Below are positions 59,861 through 64,000 of a stretch of DNA of 64,000 bases, one piece after another. Position numbers and translations under genes: made by a program. The notes under the pieces were generated by a model. The model was not told the DNA's origin. It saw only the letters and a program-made list of their open reading frames with translations, and did not search any database. The first letter of the stretch is position 1; every line of letters starts with the position of its first letter. Source of the DNA: Climacium dendroides (Eukaryota > Streptophyta > Bryopsida > Hypnales > Climaciaceae); the NCBI GenBank assembly GCA_950106755.1, contig OX467082.1, positions 31,186,001-31,250,000 of the forward strand. The letters are read 5' to 3'.

Positions 59861-62800
59861 CCCATTTCATCACTTGGAACTTATGATTTGTTTTTTTGGG
59901 GGGGGGTTTACAGTTTTGAGTGTAGTTTATATATAAAAAGCCCCCAAAAGAGTTTGAAACCAAAATAGGTATGTCACATGCTAATATAGCATTTGGTCCT
60001 AAATACAATATTTTTTTCTAATTACAGCCAAATCCTACATGTAAATAGGGTAGAAACCTACAAATTGTATATAATAAGCGAGTTAAGTAGAAATTGCCCA
60101 AATTGTCTAAACTTGCTATGTATGTGATACATACTGGATAAATTGGTCTGAAGAAACTATGTAAGAATCCTACAAATGATTTCCAAGGAAAGATTTCAGT
60201 TTCCCCATTATATTAATGAAATAGCAAAAAACCCAATTGTTAACTATAGGTGAAGAAAATTCAATATAGACCAATGAAGGGCATCTATAATCCAAATATG
60301 TTGATTTGAGGTGAAAATCATGCTATGAGTCCAATGGCGCAATCGGTTTGTCAAGATTCCTTTCTATGTAGAAAATTCTCTATTCACTAAGATTTAAAGG
60401 AGATAGCGGGATTTGATTCTTTTTTTTAAAACATGCAAGATAAAAATCTGAGCTTTTACATCTTTTGTTAAATTCCATGAGAGGTTCCATAAAAAGTTTT
60501 GAAATTTTCTGATAGTCACAAGATATTCTTCCAAATAATCAAATCACCAAATTTTACAATGAGATTTTTGTTGAAATTACCGTGGGTGTGGTAAAATCTC
60601 AAGACAAACTAGTATAACTTTTTTATATTAATAACAAGCTCCAACAAGTTTCCAGACATTCCAATAGCCAAAAGCACCCAAACCAATAAGAATCTTCAAA
60701 ACCGATGAACTTGAAGAAAATTTGTGGTATTGACCAATGTTCTAGAAACATATGAAATCGGAAAGAGATCAAAGTTAGGTCTTTTCTTACTCCCTTACAT
60801 TTAATAAAGAGCCTAGGCTAGTTAGTTTTCAAAGAAAAATCAAACTCCAAAAGTTGGTTTTTATCCCTTTTGGTTTTTAAGTTGGCATTAGGAATCTTCA
60901 CATTTTTGGTCTTGGAAAAAAAAGGTGGGGATTCTTCTATACTAAAATGGAATTTTGAAGCCAATGGCATAAATAGTTTATGAATTAGAGTTACTCTTTA
61001 AAAATTAGAATTTTAAACCAGCGTAGAAAGTAAAAAATAAGAGATTAGGTGGAAAATCTCAAGTAATAGGATTTCTTTAGGAGAAATGAGAGGGAGGAGT
61101 TGCCCTTGAAAGAGTATATAAGGGAACCTCTTCTCCTCTCAAAACACCCCTTGGTTCATTTTTGAACCCCTTATTACTCCTTTAACCATTATTTTGGCAT
61201 TCTATACATGTTGGTCCATTTAGTTGAATTTTTTGGCCATTTTGAGTCAAAGTTGCAAACGTGTGTGTATAGAAAGTATTTCAAGCTCCTTTATTATTGT
61301 TTTTCAAGCTCTCTTTAAAGGACATTGGGGTCCCTTCAAAGCTTGCCTTTGTTTACACTTGTTTTGAGTTTTTGTACTATCTTTGGCCATTTTATTGAGG
61401 TTTGTTGTTGATTTTTTAACATTTGTACTAATCTTAAAGACTATCCCTCTCCGTACCTTGGCAATGCCGCTCAGAGAGGCCTCTAGTGCTTAAGGAGTAT
61501 TTTATACTAATATATAGTTCTTCTAATATTTGTTTGTCCATTTAGTATATACTAACTTTTATACTAGCAAACGTTGTAGTTTGGTGGTTGTACTAACTTA
61601 TCTTGTCCAAATTTTGTACTTGGTTTTGCTTGTCCCACTTGAGACAGCAAAGCTTTGACTTTGAGAAATTTAAAAGTAATAGAATTTTAGAGCGCTTTAA
61701 ATATGACAACAAAGCTTTGAACCCATAAGTCTTAGAAAATCCCAAATAATAGTGGTTGTTACAACCTCTCTAAGTTTAATTTCCAAAACATTAGTTTCGG
61801 AAATCCAAATTTAGTGTCCAAAAAAACCTTAGAGTAGGCAACAACCAAAATAGTTTTAGAAACAAGAGTGAGTAAGTTTTGGAAGAACAAGCCTTAGAGA
61901 GTTAGAAATTAGAAGTTCAAAGAGTTTTGTTTATTTTCCAAGGGCCCCCAAAATATTAGAAAAGTAGTTAGAAAAAAATCCCAATTCAATAGATCATTTT
62001 AAGATATGAATAGACCATCCAGGCAACCGACATCTCTTTCTCTTTTAGTTGGGGTTTGGGGGTCTGTCCAATTAGACTACGCCACTTTTGTTGATTCGAC
62101 CATCCAGTCACCACACTAGTCGTAGATCTATCCAATTGCAACAGTGCTATGTTGCTCCGCCATGTTAGCAGCATGTCATCTTGTCACCGTGACCAAAGGG
62201 GGTTCCAACCAATTAGACAATGCCATGTGGTGGCCGCAAAAAGGGCGGGAGGCCTTGTTGTGTGTACCAACAGGGTCCATTTAGTTCAAGTGTTGGTCCA
62301 TTCAGTTGGGTGCTGGTCTGTTCAATCAGAGTGTAAAACAAACTAGAGGTATACAACTAGGTGCAAAAACTTTCCCTTGAGAATAAAAACAAAATAGGAG
62401 GGGAAGTTGGAACTAAGATTATTAGAATAGAATAGAGGTGGAAAGAGGAAATTAAGGAAAGAAATTAGAATAGCACCACATCACAAAATTATCCATAGCC
62501 TCAAGCCAACTCTTAAAAGTAAAGAGAGTGAATTAAGCACCAAGACTAGACAATTTGCAATCTAATAGAAGAACCAAACTTTCAAAGCTCTCACTTCTTC
62601 AAACTCCAAAGTAGATCAAGAGTTCCAAACTCTAATTTACAAGTGAATAGAGCAAAGTGTTCATTTGGTAGTTGAAGAAAAATTAGAAATGCTAAGGATT
62701 AGGTGGAGATCTTTGAAACACACTTAGAGCTACTAGAATTTAAATAGAATCATAATTGACTTGTAGAAGGATAGAAAATTATTAAAAGTCAACTATTATT

Positions 62801-63999
62801 TAGGAACTTGGAATAATTATTATATAGTGTCAAAGATCAACCTTTGAAATACAAAAATGGAGTTACAATAGTTTGAAAAGAAAAGAAGAAGACTAGAAAG
62901 AAAAGGAAGAAGTAGTATAGTTCAAGTCCAAAACTTGTATCAAAACATTACTTTTAAGCGGTAAACAAAATTCCTAAACCACATCAACATATAGCAAATG
63001 ATGGAAAATTTGAAGGCATGTTCAACCACCTTATTGATGAAGCAAACTATGAGGTATGATTTTAAACACTCTATTTTCCATTAATTAGCAAAGATTAGTA
63101 GAACTTTAAGAAAGCCAAGACTTAAAGCTAAGTCAAACCCATAAGATTAGAAGTCAAGTAGTTTGTGAATATAGAATCTTTTAGTACATACTTAGAGGTT
63201 TTCAAAAATATAAAATACTCAAAAATTAGAGTTGAAACAAGTAAGATAGGTGTGGATGAAGATTAGGACCTAAATTGGATGAAGAATTGATAAATCTAAA
63301 ACTTTGGAACAAGATTGTAAAATTATAAAGTATTAATGATATAGAACCCATATGTGCAATTAAAAATTTATTTTAAATTATATATTAGAAGAAATTAGCG
63401 GATGAAGTTTGAAGGATCGATTAACAATCAAGCTTGATCCATCAATAATTTTTAGTAGGAAAGTCCAATCAACAAGAATCTTAGTAATTTAGAGAGATAG
63501 AATTAGGCTCTACAAGGAAAAAATATCAAAACTTTAAAAATAATAAACTAATGAAAGTTAATTCAAGAACTTAAGAAATAGATTAGAAGGACAAGTTAGG
63601 ACCATAGAGTATAGAAAGATGAAGATTTAAAATAAAGCTGAATGAAAACTTAAAAAAAGGTTTAGATCAAATTCAAACTTAGGTTTTAAATAGAAATCTG
63701 TACCTTCACCATATCCATAAAGTCTCAAGTCATTTTGAATTAGGGAACTAGAATAAATTGATGGATGAAATTTGATAAACCGAGTAGCAATCAAACTTCT
63801 TCCATTCATAACTTTTGCTAGGAAGGTCAAATTAGAACAAATTTTATATTTTTGTAAAGGTAAAATAATTCTCTATAAGTTGGTGTTATTAGTTATAGTC
63901 TAAATCATCTTTTCTAAAAAATCACATTGGCTTAGTTAGTTCAACCATCTACCTCATTATTTGCATTTTAAGTACTACTTTGGTTGTTTTTTTGCACAT
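59861..63999. other. AT-rich DNA, possible retrotransposon fragments, no gene
   Basis: No open frame recognisable as a protein. At 61115-61122 TATATAAG is followed by a CT-rich tract, as in LTR promoters. At 62020-62340 there is a GC-richer patch with repeated TCCAATTAGAC/GTCCATTYAGTT-like motifs, also seen at 61212. An LTR retrotransposon lacking its coding region is possible but not shown. Confidence 0.35.
61115..61122 (+). promoter_or_regulatory. TATA-like element
   Basis: TATATAAG followed within about 10 bp by CCTCTTCTCCTCTC. Could be the promoter of an LTR or chance in AT-rich DNA. Confidence 0.3.
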
Positions 64000-64000
64000 G

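Overview
This is nuclear DNA of a eukaryote, most likely a land plant. The genes are split by short GT-AG introns. One gene closely matches the plant chloroplast-envelope quinone oxidoreductase-like family. The intergenic DNA is AT-rich and full of plant-type CACTA transposons and Ty1/copia remnants. A seed-free plant (moss, lycophyte or fern) would fit, but this rests on general impression and is low confidence. No bacterial, plastid or viral genome features were seen.

Layout. (1) 1-10 kb is a tandem cluster of short-chain dehydrogenase/reductase (SDR) genes resembling 15-hydroxyprostaglandin dehydrogenase: SDR-A (5' end outside the window), a broken copy whose second exon runs into a minisatellite, and SDR-B (complete, 276 aa). 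A 1.3-kb non-autonomous CACTA element lies between SDR-A and the broken copy. (2) 10-21 kb is gene-poor and AT-rich: two foldback modules related to the core of that CACTA element, three small inverted-repeat transposons, and a decayed + strand Ty1/copia polyprotein. (3) 22-29.3 kb is a GC-richer gene island with an intact 245-aa retropepsin/zinc-knuckle ORF of Ty3/gypsy origin, an intronless TMEM45/DUF716 membrane protein gene, and a five-exon quinone oxidoreductase-like gene with one GC-AG intron. (4) 29.3-38.7 kb is AT-rich and mostly repeats, with a three-unit tandem repeat near 33 kb. (5) 39-47.5 kb is one large 15-exon gene for a 1,039-aa protein with kelch repeats and a coiled coil. (6) 48.5-56 kb is a nested transposon complex: a minus-strand Ty1/copia element with one LTR, whose RNase H region is split by a 2.27-kb CACTA element carrying telobox-like and palindromic arrays, with a CACTA MITE just outside the LTR. 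(7) 56-64 kb is AT-rich DNA with a decayed CACTA end and no recognisable gene.

The cellular genes (SDRs, TMEM45-like, quinone oxidoreductase, kelch/coiled-coil) share no evident pathway. Only the SDR copies form a real unit, a tandem duplication that includes the promoter. The most notable points are SDR-B losing two cofactor-site motifs while keeping its catalytic triad, an intron present in only one SDR paralog, a possibly domesticated retropepsin gene, and CACTA elements carrying short transcription-unit-like modules.

All exon boundaries were read by eye from splice consensus, frame and family similarity. Each spliced product keeps one open frame, which supports the models, but no alignment software was used.
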